47,331 nt of DNA from Duncaniella sp. (GTDB lineage: Bacteria; Bacteroidota; Bacteroidia; Bacteroidales; Muribaculaceae): assembly GCF_029054785.1 (NCBI RefSeq), contig NZ_JAIDEN010000027.1, positions 1 to 47,331 of the forward strand. Reading direction: 5' to 3'. The notes below the pieces were generated by a model, which worked only from the letters and a program-made list of their open reading frames with translations, was not told the DNA's origin and did no database searches. The stretch's first letter is position 1; every line of letters begins with the position of its first letter. Positions 32,031-40,662 of this stretch are shown here, piece by piece. The position numbers and the translations under genes are program-made.

Positions 32031-32889
32031 CATAAAGATAGCCGGGATCATGAGAGCCGGCGCATACTCGCCCAATCATATCGGCAATGACGCCGCCATC
32101 CTCAACCTCACAGCCGAACAGTTGCGCAAACGCGGATGCGAGGTGAAAATATACAGCGAAGAGCAGCTGATGGCCGGACAGGTGACTGAAGATATCATCG
32201 TCAGCATGTGTCGCCACCACCGCTCTTTCCCGATACTCCAGAAGATGGAAGACGAAGGCGCGCTGGTCATCAACTCAGGCTACGGCATCGAAAACTGCAC
32301 CCGCGAACGCCTCACCCGCATCCTCATCGGGAGCAATATCCCGACACCCGACAGCCTGATTGTCAACACCAACGAGGTCGTGACCGAACGCATGAAAGAG
32401 GCCGGGATGACCAAGGCCTGGATCAAGCGCGGCGACTTCCACACGATGCACAAGGAGGACGTCACCTATGTGCGCCACACCGAAGAGGCCCAGGAAGTGG
32501 TGCAGGAATACTTCCTGCGCGGCATCAAGCGGGCCGTCATCAACCGCCACATCGAAGGCGAGCTGCTGAAATTCTACGGCGTCTACGGCACCCCCTGGTT
32601 CCACTGCTTCTTCCATTACGGATCACGCGAGGCCAACGGGACCGACGAGGGAAAGCCGCAGTTCGACCACGACAAACTGAAGGAGGTCTGCACCCGCGCA
32701 GCCGAAGCCCTGGACATCAAGATCTACGGCGGCGACGCCATAATCCTGCCCGACGGCTCGTTCACGATCATCGACTTCAACGACTGGCCGAGCTTCGCCC
32801 CATGCCGCGCCGAAGCCTCGGCAGTGATCGCCCGTGCGATCCTCTCGGAAATCAAAAGCCACAACGCCCGAAAATCATCACGAAAATGA
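32023..32889 (+). CDS. ATP-grasp-fold protein, unknown substrate
   Basis: 288 aa from the ATG at 32023, inside the end of the nucleotidyltransferase gene. N-terminal Rossmann-like part with MRAGAYSPNHIGNDAAIL, then a middle region with NCTRERLTRIL and IPTPDSLIV (start of the ATP-grasp), AWIKRGDFHTMHKEDV, VINRHIEGELLKFYG (lysine and glutamates binding ATP) and the metal-binding end SFTIIDFNDWPSFAPCR. This suggests a carboxylate-amine ligase or a kinase-like ATP-grasp. Its presence in a lipid operon is unusual and hints at an amino-acyl or phosphate addition to the head group. Ends in an ATGA overlap with pgpA. Confidence 0.6.
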   Translation: MADIKIAGIMRAGAYSPNHIGNDAAILNLTAEQLRKRGCEVKIYSEEQLMAGQVTEDIIVSMCRHHRSFPILQKMEDEGALVINSGYGIENCTRERLTRILIGSNIPTPDSLIVNTNEVVTERMKEAGMTKAWIKRGDFHTMHKEDVTYVRHTEEAQEVVQEYFLRGIKRAVINRHIEGELLKFYGVYGTPWFHCFFHYGSREANGTDEGKPQFDHDKLKEVCTRAAEALDIKIYGGDAIILPDGSFTIIDFNDWPSFAPCRAEASAVIARAILSEIKSHNARKSSRK

Positions 32890-33401
32890 CCGACAACTCA
32901 CATTTCCCCTTTCTCCCGCGTTTCATAGCCACATCGTTCGGCGCCGGTTACTGGCCCTACGGTCCCGGAACCGCAGGAGCAGTCGTCGGACTGATCCTCT
33001 GGCTGCCGCTTGTCCTGACAGGCCATGTGACAGGCACCTTCCTTGCCACTCTTGGTCTCATCCTGGTCTTCACCGTCCTCGGCATCTGGTCGGCAGGAGT
33101 GGCCGAGCAGCACTGGGGACCGGACCCCTCGCGGGTTGTGATGGACGAAACCGTAGGGCAGTGGATCACCATGCTTCCGCTGTCGGTCTTCGCCGGGCAG
33201 CCCGATGCGCTCACAAGCGGCAAATTCTGGCTCTGGGCCGTCATCTCACTGATCCTCTTCCGCTTTTTCGACATAGTCAAGCCACTCGGTGTCAGAAAGA
33301 TGGAAGACCTGCCCGGAGGCACCGGCATCATGGCCGACGACATCCTGGCCGGAATCTACGGCGAAGTCATCCTGGCCCTGGCAATGTATTTCTTCTTTTA
33401 A
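32886..33401 (+). CDS. PgpA-like phosphatidylglycerophosphatase / phosphatidylinositol-phosphate phosphatase
   Basis: 171 aa from the ATG at 32886 (ATGA overlap). GAGYWPYGPGTAGA, VVMDETVGQWI and FRFFDIVKPLGVRKMED then GGTGIMADDILAGI are the PgpA family motifs. PgpA enzymes remove the terminal phosphate from phosphatidyl-alcohol-phosphates in the inner membrane. Next to inositol-lipid-type synthases the likely substrate is a phosphatidylinositol-phosphate rather than phosphatidylglycerophosphate; this is inferred from context. Confidence 0.8.
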   Translation: MTDNSHFPFLPRFIATSFGAGYWPYGPGTAGAVVGLILWLPLVLTGHVTGTFLATLGLILVFTVLGIWSAGVAEQHWGPDPSRVVMDETVGQWITMLPLSVFAGQPDALTSGKFWLWAVISLILFRFFDIVKPLGVRKMEDLPGGTGIMADDILAGIYGEVILALAMYFFF

Positions 33402-33432
33402 GGATTAAGGATAAAAAAACAATACCGACAAC

Positions 33433-34002
33433 ATGTCAAAATACAGTGAGCTGAAAGATAAATTTCTCCACGGCGGAGGCCTGATCTCCACCTTTCTGCG
33501 CTCGTCGGTCTCATCGCAGGTCGCGTCATGGGTCGATCTCGGCACGAGCATGCTGCTCTACTCCTTCGTCTTCGTGGCCCTCGAACCCTTCTACCGCTCA
33601 AACCTCTCGGTGGCAATAGGCGCCATTGCAGGAGGAATCGTGAACTGCTGCATCAACTACCGCTTCACGTTCCACGCCGCCGGTCAGAGCGTGAAAGCCG
33701 TCGGAGTGAAATACTTCCTGGTCTGGACCGGATCGCTGCTGCTCAACATGTACGGCACAACCGGACTGGCCACTCTGCTGAGCAAATGGCAGTGGCTGCT
33801 CGACCTCGGCTTCAAGCCCGACGGCATCTTCGCCGCCTCGCGTCTGGCCGCCTCGCTCGCCGTCTCCTGGGGATGGAATTTCGTGCTCCAGCGCAATTTC
33901 GTCTACCGCAAGACCCCCTTTGACCCCTATGCCATCCGCTTTGTCAATCTCTTTGTAAAAAAATCAAATCAGAATACCGCCGCAAAAGAGCACATCGACT
34001 GA
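33433..34002 (+). CDS. GtrA-family membrane protein
   Basis: 189 aa with four transmembrane helices and the GtrA-type spacing: SSVSSQVASWVDLGTSMLLY at the first helix, NYRFTF between helices two and three, and WNFVLQRNFVYR at the end. GtrA proteins are thought to help move polyprenyl-linked or lipid-linked sugars across the membrane. Within this operon it may flip or stabilise a lipid intermediate. It follows the PgpA-like gene by 31 bp. Confidence 0.75.
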   Translation: MSKYSELKDKFLHGGGLISTFLRSSVSSQVASWVDLGTSMLLYSFVFVALEPFYRSNLSVAIGAIAGGIVNCCINYRFTFHAAGQSVKAVGVKYFLVWTGSLLLNMYGTTGLATLLSKWQWLLDLGFKPDGIFAASRLAASLAVSWGWNFVLQRNFVYRKTPFDPYAIRFVNLFVKKSNQNTAAKEHID

Positions 34003-34068
34003 TCCCCCGCTACGGACCGCCTCCGACTGCGCCCACGGCTCAACCCCATCAACACATCACAGTATACA

Positions 34069-34785
34069 ATGGCTGAAAACGAAATGACAATGACACAGAA
34101 ATCATCGACATTCAAGCGTTTCCGCGATAGCCTCCAGCAAGGCATCTACTTCATCATCAACCCCTTCGTGCGCTTTCTGATCCGCATCGGAGTCACCCCC
34201 AACATGGTCACCACCATCGGGCTGCTCGGCAACATCGCCGCTGCCGCCATCTTCGTCTATGCCGGTTACAGCGCCACTCCGGGCACCGACATGAACTATC
34301 CGCTCATGACCTGGGGCGGTGTGGTCATCATCCTCTTCTCGCTTTTCGACATGCTTGACGGCCAGGTTGCGCGCATCGGCAACATGACCTCCACTTTCGG
34401 AGCCATGTATGACTCGGTGCTTGACCGCTACTGCGAGCTGTTCACCCTCGGCGGCCTGAGCTACTACCTGATCCAGACCGGCTACGTGATCGGCGCCCTG
34501 ATCACCTTCGTGGCCCTCGTCGGCTCCATCATGGTCAGCTATGTCCGCGCCCGCGCCGAAGGCCTCGGACTCGAATGCAAGGTCGGCTTCATGCAGCGCC
34601 CCGAACGCGTGGTAGTCACCACCATCGGCGCACTCGCCACAGGCATCACAGGCCAGTGTGTCGATCCCGCCAGATTCGATGCCGTCAGCATCCTCATCTT
34701 CTGCATGGGCGTGATCGCCGTGTTTGCCAACATCACGGCCTTCGCCCGCATCAACCACTGCCGCCGTCTTCTCAGCAAAAAATAA
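34069..34785 (+). CDS. CDP-alcohol phosphatidyltransferase (candidate phosphatidylinositol-phosphate synthase)
   Basis: 238 aa, six membrane helices. The full family motif is present, with Asp94, Asp97-Gly98, Ala101-Arg102, Gly111, Asp115 and Asp119 (DMLDGQVAR then GAMYDSVLD), so both metals and the catalytic base are intact. It joins a CDP-activated diacylglycerol or polyol to an alcohol phosphate. Its place between the PgpA/GtrA pair and the PAP2 gene fits a phosphatidylinositol-phosphate synthase. Phosphatidylglycerophosphate synthase is the main alternative. Confidence 0.8.
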   Translation: MAENEMTMTQKSSTFKRFRDSLQQGIYFIINPFVRFLIRIGVTPNMVTTIGLLGNIAAAAIFVYAGYSATPGTDMNYPLMTWGGVVIILFSLFDMLDGQVARIGNMTSTFGAMYDSVLDRYCELFTLGGLSYYLIQTGYVIGALITFVALVGSIMVSYVRARAEGLGLECKVGFMQRPERVVVTTIGALATGITGQCVDPARFDAVSILIFCMGVIAVFANITAFARINHCRRLLSKK

Positions 34786-34828
34786 TCACCCCCAGGACTG
34801 CTCTCCCGGTCTTTTTCCAATCGTTATC

Positions 34829-35782
34829 ATGACAGGATTTTCATTTCCGACACGTCGCGAAACGGCTATAATCATTCCGGTTGTGCTGCTCTGGATAGCA
34901 GTGACAAGCATCTGTGTGGGTTTCCGCCCGGAACACATCTACATCGCCGGAACTCTGACTCTGCTGCTCTTCATTACCGCGACCTCACGCCGTTTCGTCG
35001 TGGCGATGCTGCCATTCGCCGTCTTCGCCATCTCCTATGACTGGATGAACATCGTCCCCAACTATGAAGTCAATCCGGTTGACATCCGCGCACTCTATGA
35101 CTGCGAAAAAAGCCTCTTCGGCATAGCCTCGGCAACCGGAACACTCACTCCTAACGAGTTTTTCGCCATCCACAACTGCACGCTGATGGACTTCATGGCC
35201 GGACTGTTTTATCTCTGCTGGGTCCCGGTGCCGATCCTCTTCGGCATCTGGCTCTATTACAAGCGCCAATATTCAGTCTATCTCCACTTCTCGCTGGTGT
35301 TTCTGCTGGTCAACCTCATCGGATTCGCCATCTACTACATCCACCCGGCCGCTCCGCCGTGGTATGTAGCATCCCACGGATTCGATTTCATCGTAGGCAC
35401 TCCGGGCGAAGTGGCCGGACTCGGAAAATGGGACGAGATGACGGGCCTGAACATCTTCCACGGTCTCTATTCGCGAAATGCCAACGTCTTTGCGGCAATG
35501 CCGTCGCTCCATGCCGCCTACATGCTCATTGCATTCATCTACTCGCTCAGAGCCCGCTGCTCAAACCTGCTGCGCGCACTCTTCGCCTTCATCTGCCTCG
35601 GCATCTGGTTCACGGCGGTCTATACCTCACACCACTATATCCTCGACGTGCTCGCCGGAATCAGCTGCACCCTCGGCGGATATGCTCTCTTTGAATACGT
35701 GTTCATGAAGATCCCGGCATTCGCCCGCTTCATGAAGGCATATACCGGCTACGTGGCCTCCGGCCCCTCCACTCAAGCATAA
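34829..35782 (+). CDS. PAP2/AUR1-like phosphotransferase (candidate inositol-phosphoceramide synthase)
   Basis: 317 aa from the ATG at 34829. Several membrane helices flank the PAP2 catalytic motifs: AAMPSLHAAY (His228) and YTSHHYILDVLAG (His269, Asp273), with AUR1-like YYIHPAAPPWY before them (169-179). AUR1-type enzymes transfer phosphoinositol from phosphatidylinositol to ceramide. Bacteroidota make dihydroceramides, so this is the likely final step here. A plain lipid phosphatase is the alternative. Its stop overlaps the next start (TAATG). Confidence 0.72.
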   Translation: MTGFSFPTRRETAIIIPVVLLWIAVTSICVGFRPEHIYIAGTLTLLLFITATSRRFVVAMLPFAVFAISYDWMNIVPNYEVNPVDIRALYDCEKSLFGIASATGTLTPNEFFAIHNCTLMDFMAGLFYLCWVPVPILFGIWLYYKRQYSVYLHFSLVFLLVNLIGFAIYYIHPAAPPWYVASHGFDFIVGTPGEVAGLGKWDEMTGLNIFHGLYSRNANVFAAMPSLHAAYMLIAFIYSLRARCSNLLRALFAFICLGIWFTAVYTSHHYILDVLAGISCTLGGYALFEYVFMKIPAFARFMKAYTGYVASGPSTQA

Positions 35783-36735
35783 TGAAGAAGAATCTCAAGG
35801 AAGACTACCGACGCTCGCTGAAGTCAATGGATACCGAAGAAGGTATCGACCTGGCTTTCTACCGCCCCATAGGCTATATGTGGGCCAGGCTGGCCGCGCG
35901 CTTCGGAGTCTCCCCCAACGCCATCACCATTGCCGCGATTTTTCTCGGAATCGGTGCGGGTGTGCTCTTCTACTATCCGGATCTGTGGATCAACGTTGCG
36001 GGAATGCTGCTGCTCGTCTGGGCCAATTCTTTCGACAGCGCCGACGGACAGCTCGCCCGCATGACAAAACAGTATTCCCGGCTGGGCCGTATCCTCGACG
36101 GTCTCTGCGGCGACTTCTGGTTTGCCGCCATCTACATAGCAATCGTCCTGCGGGAAAACACATTCTCGCCGTTCTTCAGCCTCCACCCGTGGATCCTCTG
36201 GGTGACTGCCGTGGTCACCGGAATATGCCACACCCGCCAGGCTGCAATGGCCGACTACTACCGCCAGTTCCATCTCTATTTCCTCAAAGGTGAGGAAGGG
36301 AGCGAGCTTGACAGCGCCGACCAGCTGGAAAAGCAGCTCAAGGAAAGCGGCATCACCTGGAAGTCTGACTTCTGGAAACGGCTCTCGACGGGGACCTATC
36401 TGGCCTACACACGCCAACAGGAGGCTTTCACTCCGGCAATGCAGAGACTGCGCCGCGAGCTGCGCCGGCGCTTCCCCGACGGCAATATCCCTGCGGAATT
36501 CCGCGAAGATTTCCGCCGGGCCTCTCTCCCACTGATGAAATACACCAACATTCTCTCTTTCAACTGGAGGACGATCTCACTGTTCACCTCCCTGCTCATC
36601 GGCCAGCCCTGGCTGTACTTCGCAGTGGAGCTGACGGTGTTCAACATCCTTCTTGCATACATGACAATCAGCCATGAAAAAATCTGTAAACACTTTATCA
36701 TCCGGCTCGGCAAAGGACTATACCGACCTGATTGA
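35782..36735 (+). CDS. Second CDP-alcohol phosphatidyltransferase, large variant form
   Basis: 317 aa. The motif is recognisable (Asp85, Asp88-Gly89, Ala92-Arg93, Gly102, Asp106), but the fourth aspartate, normally three residues after the third, falls one residue late: ILDGLCGDFW has Gly110 and Asp111. That residue is usually the catalytic base, so activity or alcohol choice may differ. A ~90-residue charged cytoplasmic insertion (about 170-255) is also unusual. Translationally coupled to the PAP2 gene and overlapping the HAD gene by 62 bp. It may use the product of the nucleotidyltransferase that opens the operon. Confidence 0.72.
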   Translation: MKKNLKEDYRRSLKSMDTEEGIDLAFYRPIGYMWARLAARFGVSPNAITIAAIFLGIGAGVLFYYPDLWINVAGMLLLVWANSFDSADGQLARMTKQYSRLGRILDGLCGDFWFAAIYIAIVLRENTFSPFFSLHPWILWVTAVVTGICHTRQAAMADYYRQFHLYFLKGEEGSELDSADQLEKQLKESGITWKSDFWKRLSTGTYLAYTRQQEAFTPAMQRLRRELRRRFPDGNIPAEFREDFRRASLPLMKYTNILSFNWRTISLFTSLLIGQPWLYFAVELTVFNILLAYMTISHEKICKHFIIRLGKGLYRPD

Positions 36736-37390
36736 TTTCGTCCCCGAAAATGTCAAAGGCATAATTTTCGACTATGGCGGCACACTTGACAGCCACGGCG
36801 ACCACTGGAGCCGCATAATCCTTGACGGCTGGCGCCATGCGGGCCTCAACATCGACATCGATGAATTCTGCCGGGCCTACATCCACGGTGAGCGCTATCT
36901 TGCCTGTCCAGGTGTCATCGATCCTTCCGACACGTTCTTCGATGTGATGCTCAAAAAGATCGAGGCGGAAAGCTCGGTCCTTGACCCGATACCCGACGGA
37001 CGGACCTGCGAGCGGGTGGCCCGCTATTGCTATGACACGGCCCGGACCTGCACTTCAGAATCCAAACTGACGCTTGAGGCACTCTCCCGGAGATGGCCCC
37101 TTGTCTTAGTTTCGAATTTCTACGGCAATCTTGACGCCGTGCTTGAGGATTTCGGCCTGAGCGGCTATTTCAAAGCCGTGATCGAAAGCGCCAAAGTAGG
37201 CCTGAGCAAGCCCGACCCCGAAATTTTCCGCCTCGGTGTGGAAGCCCTCGGTCTGCAACCAGAAGAAGTGCTTGTCATCGGCGACAGCATGGACAAAGAC
37301 ATCTTGCCCGCAGGCTCGATCGGTTGCCCGACTCTGCTGATCGACGGACGCCCCTGGCCTCCTACTTCAGAAAACGAGGCGCAAGGATAA
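36674..37390 (+). CDS. HAD-superfamily hydrolase
   Basis: 238 aa. Motif I is IIFDYGGTLDS (nucleophile Asp33), motif II VLVSNFYG, the motif III lysine in KVGLSKPDPEIF, and motif IV VIGDSMDKDI. Motif I has Gly at the +2 position where phosphatases usually have Asp (DYGGT instead of DxDxT), a variant seen in some HAD subfamilies. It is probably a small-molecule phosphatase acting on a head-group phosphate. The start lies 62 bp inside the preceding gene; the end overlaps the convergent patatin gene by 29 bp. Confidence 0.78.
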   Translation: MKKSVNTLSSGSAKDYTDLIDFVPENVKGIIFDYGGTLDSHGDHWSRIILDGWRHAGLNIDIDEFCRAYIHGERYLACPGVIDPSDTFFDVMLKKIEAESSVLDPIPDGRTCERVARYCYDTARTCTSESKLTLEALSRRWPLVLVSNFYGNLDAVLEDFGLSGYFKAVIESAKVGLSKPDPEIFRLGVEALGLQPEEVLVIGDSMDKDILPAGSIGCPTLLIDGRPWPPTSENEAQG

Positions 37391-39737
37391 AGGCGCCGAT
37401 CGAGATGCCGAAACTCCAGTTGCTGTCATGGGCCGGCGTATAGTTGCCATAGGCGCTTATCGAGCCGAACGGCAAGGCTATGACGGCCTGGATCTCACCG
37501 AAAAACTCCGGATCATGAAGCCACTTCCCGTATGAGGCGGCCCCGTTGTCGTAGACTATTTTGCGCACAGGCAGGAAGCAGTGGAAAGAACCTCTCAGCT
37601 GAAACGATCCTGAGATTTTCCACACAGGAGCCACTCCCGCCGCCACGTAGGAATTGGCCCTCAGCTTTGTGTTGAAATAGTTGTAGCTCGACGGTGTCGG
37701 GTGGAAGGCTTCAGCCGAGACAATGGAAGCATCGTAGGTCGGGAGGAGCTTGCGCGTCGACAGCAGTACATTGCCGAGCAATCCGAGGGAGAATTGCTTG
37801 TCAAGGACAAGATAGTCGGCGACCGAGGCGGAGGCCTGCACCCATTTTAGGTTGCGCCTGTAAGAACGCTCCCGGCTGTCCTCTGCCTTGTAGTGGTAAC
37901 GGCCCAGTGCGCCGAGCACTCCGGTGCGCAGATCGATTCCAGATGTCGGATTGAGCTGATTGTCAAGAGTGTTCAGTTCCCAGGAGGCAAAGAGTTCGCC
38001 GAGGTCGGATATGCCGCTGTTGCGCCCTGACACCTGTTCCTCGCCGATCAGCTGCGCATGAAACCGGTCGGTCAGATGGCCTGCGCCGATGCCTGCCGTC
38101 AGCTGCGAGCGCTGAGATGTGGCCGAGGTGTAAAACAATTGGCCGAAAGTCTCGGATTTGACCACAAAATCAGGCTCATGGATCTGATAGAAGAGCTTTT
38201 CGGTCTCGTGGTACTTCTGCCGCGAGCTGACGAAACGCGCAACCATCGCCGACGGACGTCTCGAATTGAAGATGAAGCTGAAATCGCCCTCAGCCGCCAT
38301 GTAGCTCTGCCCAAGCCAGGCATTGATATTGGCCCGCAGGGTCCGGAAGCTCAGTCGGTTGTAACCGGCATTGAAAAAGAGCATGCTGTTGGTCGATGAG
38401 GATATGTAGCCCCCGACTCCGACCGTGAACGGGTCTTTGATTATGGCTTTGAAATCCAGATCGACAAGGCTGTCGCGGACATTGAAGCGCGGGGTAGGCA
38501 CGAAATTCTGAATTCCTCCGGATGTCGCGGCCCGATAGTAGGCATCGCGTCCCTGTGCGAGATCGAGCGTGGACCCATCGCGCCTATGCCCGAAAAACGA
38601 TTTCAGATAGGCATTCTCCACCCCTTTGCCACCGCTGACATTCACGTCGGCTATGCGTACCTGCGGAGTGGCGCTCTTGAACTCTCGGCGGGCGGCGCTG
38701 ACAACACTGCTGTCGACCCGCTGGCTGATCCGCGCCTTGATCGAATCCATCATCTCCAGTCCGCGCTTATAGCCTATGTCGTAGATCTCGCGGTAGCGGT
38801 CGAAAGCCAGAAGCCCGAACTCTTCGAGATTGATGCGGATGCTGATCCCCTTGTCCGAGGGGAAGGGGTAGTCATTGGGCTGCATGATCATTTCTTCGAG
38901 CTGGTCCATCATGTTGCGCGAGTCCGGGGAGGTCTTGCCTGAACTGACATTGACTCCGATGACGGCGTCCGGGGCGAACTCTTCCATCATGACGTCGACC
39001 GGATAATTGTCATAGATGCCGCCGTCATACATCGGCACACCGTTCAGCTCTATCGGTTCGAAGACCATCGGAAAGGACATCGACATTCTGACGGCATCGC
39101 CGAGAGGTCCGCGGCCCAGCACAACCTTGTGTTTGGCATAGACGTTGGATGTCACGCAGCGATAGGGCACAAAGAGCTTGTTGAAATCGCCGCCGCATTG
39201 CAGGGTGTAGGGGCTGAACAGTTCGAAAAACGCATAGTTCATCGGGATCGGGTTGATCAGGCTGATCGGCAGCACCGAAGTGATCTGCGTCGAGTCCTTG
39301 CCGATGTTCAGAGTGACAAACGACGGAGTGTCGCGCCGCGAGCTGAAATAATAGGTGTCCGACGGATCAATCCGCCCGGTGCTCCAGTAGCCGAAATCTT
39401 TCGAGGCGATCAGCTCGATCATCTCAGCGGGAGAATAGCCCGACGCATAGAGGCCTCCGACAATCGCACCCATCGAGGTGCCGGTGATATAGTCGATCGG
39501 GATTCCGGCGTCTTCAAGCGCCTGGATCATGCCGATGTGGGCTATGCCCTTGGCGCCTCCGCCACTGAGCACAAGACCGACTGTCGGACGGTCCGGACGC
39601 GGCGGACGCCCCATGGCGCCGCCGGGTGTCACAAATCCTTCCGGCGTGATGGCCGGAACCGTATCGGAAGTCTGCGCGCCTACTGCCTGCATGCCCGCTA
39701 TGGCCATGACCAGCCACAGAGTCAGTATATGTCTCAT
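37362..39737 (-). CDS. Patatin-like phospholipase fused to a BamA-type outer-membrane barrel
   Basis: 791 aa. After a signal peptide, the patatin domain (about 50-310) has the oxyanion loop LSGGGAKGIAH, the nucleophile GTSMG (Ser88) and the dyad aspartate in YDGGIYDNYP. A POTRA-like segment (~350-420) precedes a C-terminal surface-antigen/BamA-type barrel that ends FGISIGAFILAPRFLK. This is the PlpD-like layout (patatin-POTRA-barrel), placing a lipase at the outer membrane. It is convergent with the lipid operon and overlaps the HAD gene's end, so both stop codons lie inside the other gene. Confidence 0.9.
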   Translation of the reverse strand: MRHILTLWLVMAIAGMQAVGAQTSDTVPAITPEGFVTPGGAMGRPPRPDRPTVGLVLSGGGAKGIAHIGMIQALEDAGIPIDYITGTSMGAIVGGLYASGYSPAEMIELIASKDFGYWSTGRIDPSDTYYFSSRRDTPSFVTLNIGKDSTQITSVLPISLINPIPMNYAFFELFSPYTLQCGGDFNKLFVPYRCVTSNVYAKHKVVLGRGPLGDAVRMSMSFPMVFEPIELNGVPMYDGGIYDNYPVDVMMEEFAPDAVIGVNVSSGKTSPDSRNMMDQLEEMIMQPNDYPFPSDKGISIRINLEEFGLLAFDRYREIYDIGYKRGLEMMDSIKARISQRVDSSVVSAARREFKSATPQVRIADVNVSGGKGVENAYLKSFFGHRRDGSTLDLAQGRDAYYRAATSGGIQNFVPTPRFNVRDSLVDLDFKAIIKDPFTVGVGGYISSSTNSMLFFNAGYNRLSFRTLRANINAWLGQSYMAAEGDFSFIFNSRRPSAMVARFVSSRQKYHETEKLFYQIHEPDFVVKSETFGQLFYTSATSQRSQLTAGIGAGHLTDRFHAQLIGEEQVSGRNSGISDLGELFASWELNTLDNQLNPTSGIDLRTGVLGALGRYHYKAEDSRERSYRRNLKWVQASASVADYLVLDKQFSLGLLGNVLLSTRKLLPTYDASIVSAEAFHPTPSSYNYFNTKLRANSYVAAGVAPVWKISGSFQLRGSFHCFLPVRKIVYDNGAASYGKWLHDPEFFGEIQAVIALPFGSISAYGNYTPAHDSNWSFGISIGAFILAPRFLK

Positions 39738-39801
39738 AAATCAAAATAGTTGAAGCGTTTCTTTTTTAACAATCCAACTATGAAAATTGATTAATATGCA
39801 G

Positions 39802-39809
39802 TAATTTTG
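39802..39809 (+). promoter_or_regulatory. -7 box of the HEAT-like gene
   Basis: TAATTTTG, 23 bp before the ATG at 39832. It shows that the in-frame ATG at 39811 would lie at or before the transcription start. Confidence 0.6.
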
Positions 39810-39831
39810 CATGAAAATCAAACCATCAGAG

Positions 39832-40380
39832 ATGACAGAATTCAATCAGTTCCAGCAGATCAAACGCAATTTTTTCGCCATGCGCAACGGCATCGTGGCC
39901 GACACCATCCGCCGCGGAGGCCTGCAATATAAGATGATATTCGGACTCAACCTGCCGCAGATCGCCGACATTGCCGCCACACTCCCCCACAGCCGTGAAC
40001 TTGCCGAAGAACTGTGGGCCGACGTGCGCACCCGCGAAAGCCGTCTGCTCAGCCCGATGGTCTATCCGCGCGAGGAACTGACGCGCGGGCGCGCAGCCGA
40101 GATGCTCCGTGAGGCGCAGACAACCGAAGTGGCCGACATCCTCTGTCACCGTCTGCTGCGCCACATGCCATTCGCTCTGGACCTGGCGACTGAGGCTGCC
40201 ACAGCCACAGAAGAAATGCACCGCTACGGCGCCTTCCGCCTGATGTGCAACCTCGTCTACACACATCCTGCCGAAATCAGACCATTCGCCGAAGCGGAAC
40301 TCCAGACCGCCACATCCCTCACCCGCCCCCTCTGCCTCAACCTCCTCCAGGAAATCGAATTCCTCAGCGAAGGGGAATAA
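39832..40380 (+). CDS. HEAT-repeat / DNA-alkylation-repair-like protein
   Basis: 182 aa, all helical, from the ATG at 39832. The helix pairs (LPHSRELAEELWADVRTRESR, shortened here to its core pattern, then PREELTRGRAAEML and EVADILCHRLLRHMP) resemble the AlkD-like HEAT fold common in short Bacteroidota proteins. I see no clear catalytic aspartate signature, so a repair role is not established. Single gene with its own promoter, divergent from the patatin gene. Confidence 0.55.
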   Translation: MTEFNQFQQIKRNFFAMRNGIVADTIRRGGLQYKMIFGLNLPQIADIAATLPHSRELAEELWADVRTRESRLLSPMVYPREELTRGRAAEMLREAQTTEVADILCHRLLRHMPFALDLATEAATATEEMHRYGAFRLMCNLVYTHPAEIRPFAEAELQTATSLTRPLCLNLLQEIEFLSEGE

Positions 40381-40415
40381 GTTCGGTCAAAATATCGGAT
40401 TCAAACAGAATTATG

Positions 40416-40626
40416 TAAATTTGCAGTGGCACTGCAAACTCACATAATCTAACTATAATATACTAAATTACTTATATGGTGGGATAAAGATGAAGGGATA
40501 ATCAAACTTATTTGTTTTGGGACTCATTCAGAGCTGTTTTAGAACGGCTCTGCAATTTTCAATTCTCAATAAAAAATACCCACTCCCCGACGGCTATTTG
40601 ACATCCTGTCGGGGAGTGGGTATTTT
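40416..40626 (+). ncRNA. Possible small RNA transcript between two genes
   Basis: TAAATTTG at 40416-40423 matches a -7 box, and a strong terminator lies 150 bp on, with no open frame of note between. Inside are GCAGTG-G-CACTGC (40423-40435) and CAGAGC...GCTCTG (40528-40551 region). A transcript of about 190 nt is possible, but no -33 element is clear. Otherwise the 282-bp gap 40381-40662 holds only the terminator. Confidence 0.3.
40573..40626. terminator. Bidirectional terminator after the endonuclease gene
   Basis: A perfect 19-bp inverted repeat (40573-40591 with 40608-40626), GC-rich inside and A/T at the ends. It lies 36 bp past the endonuclease stop on the minus strand. Confidence 0.85.
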
Positions 40627-40662
40627 ATTGAGGGTATATAATATCTCTACGCGGGGAGGGGG

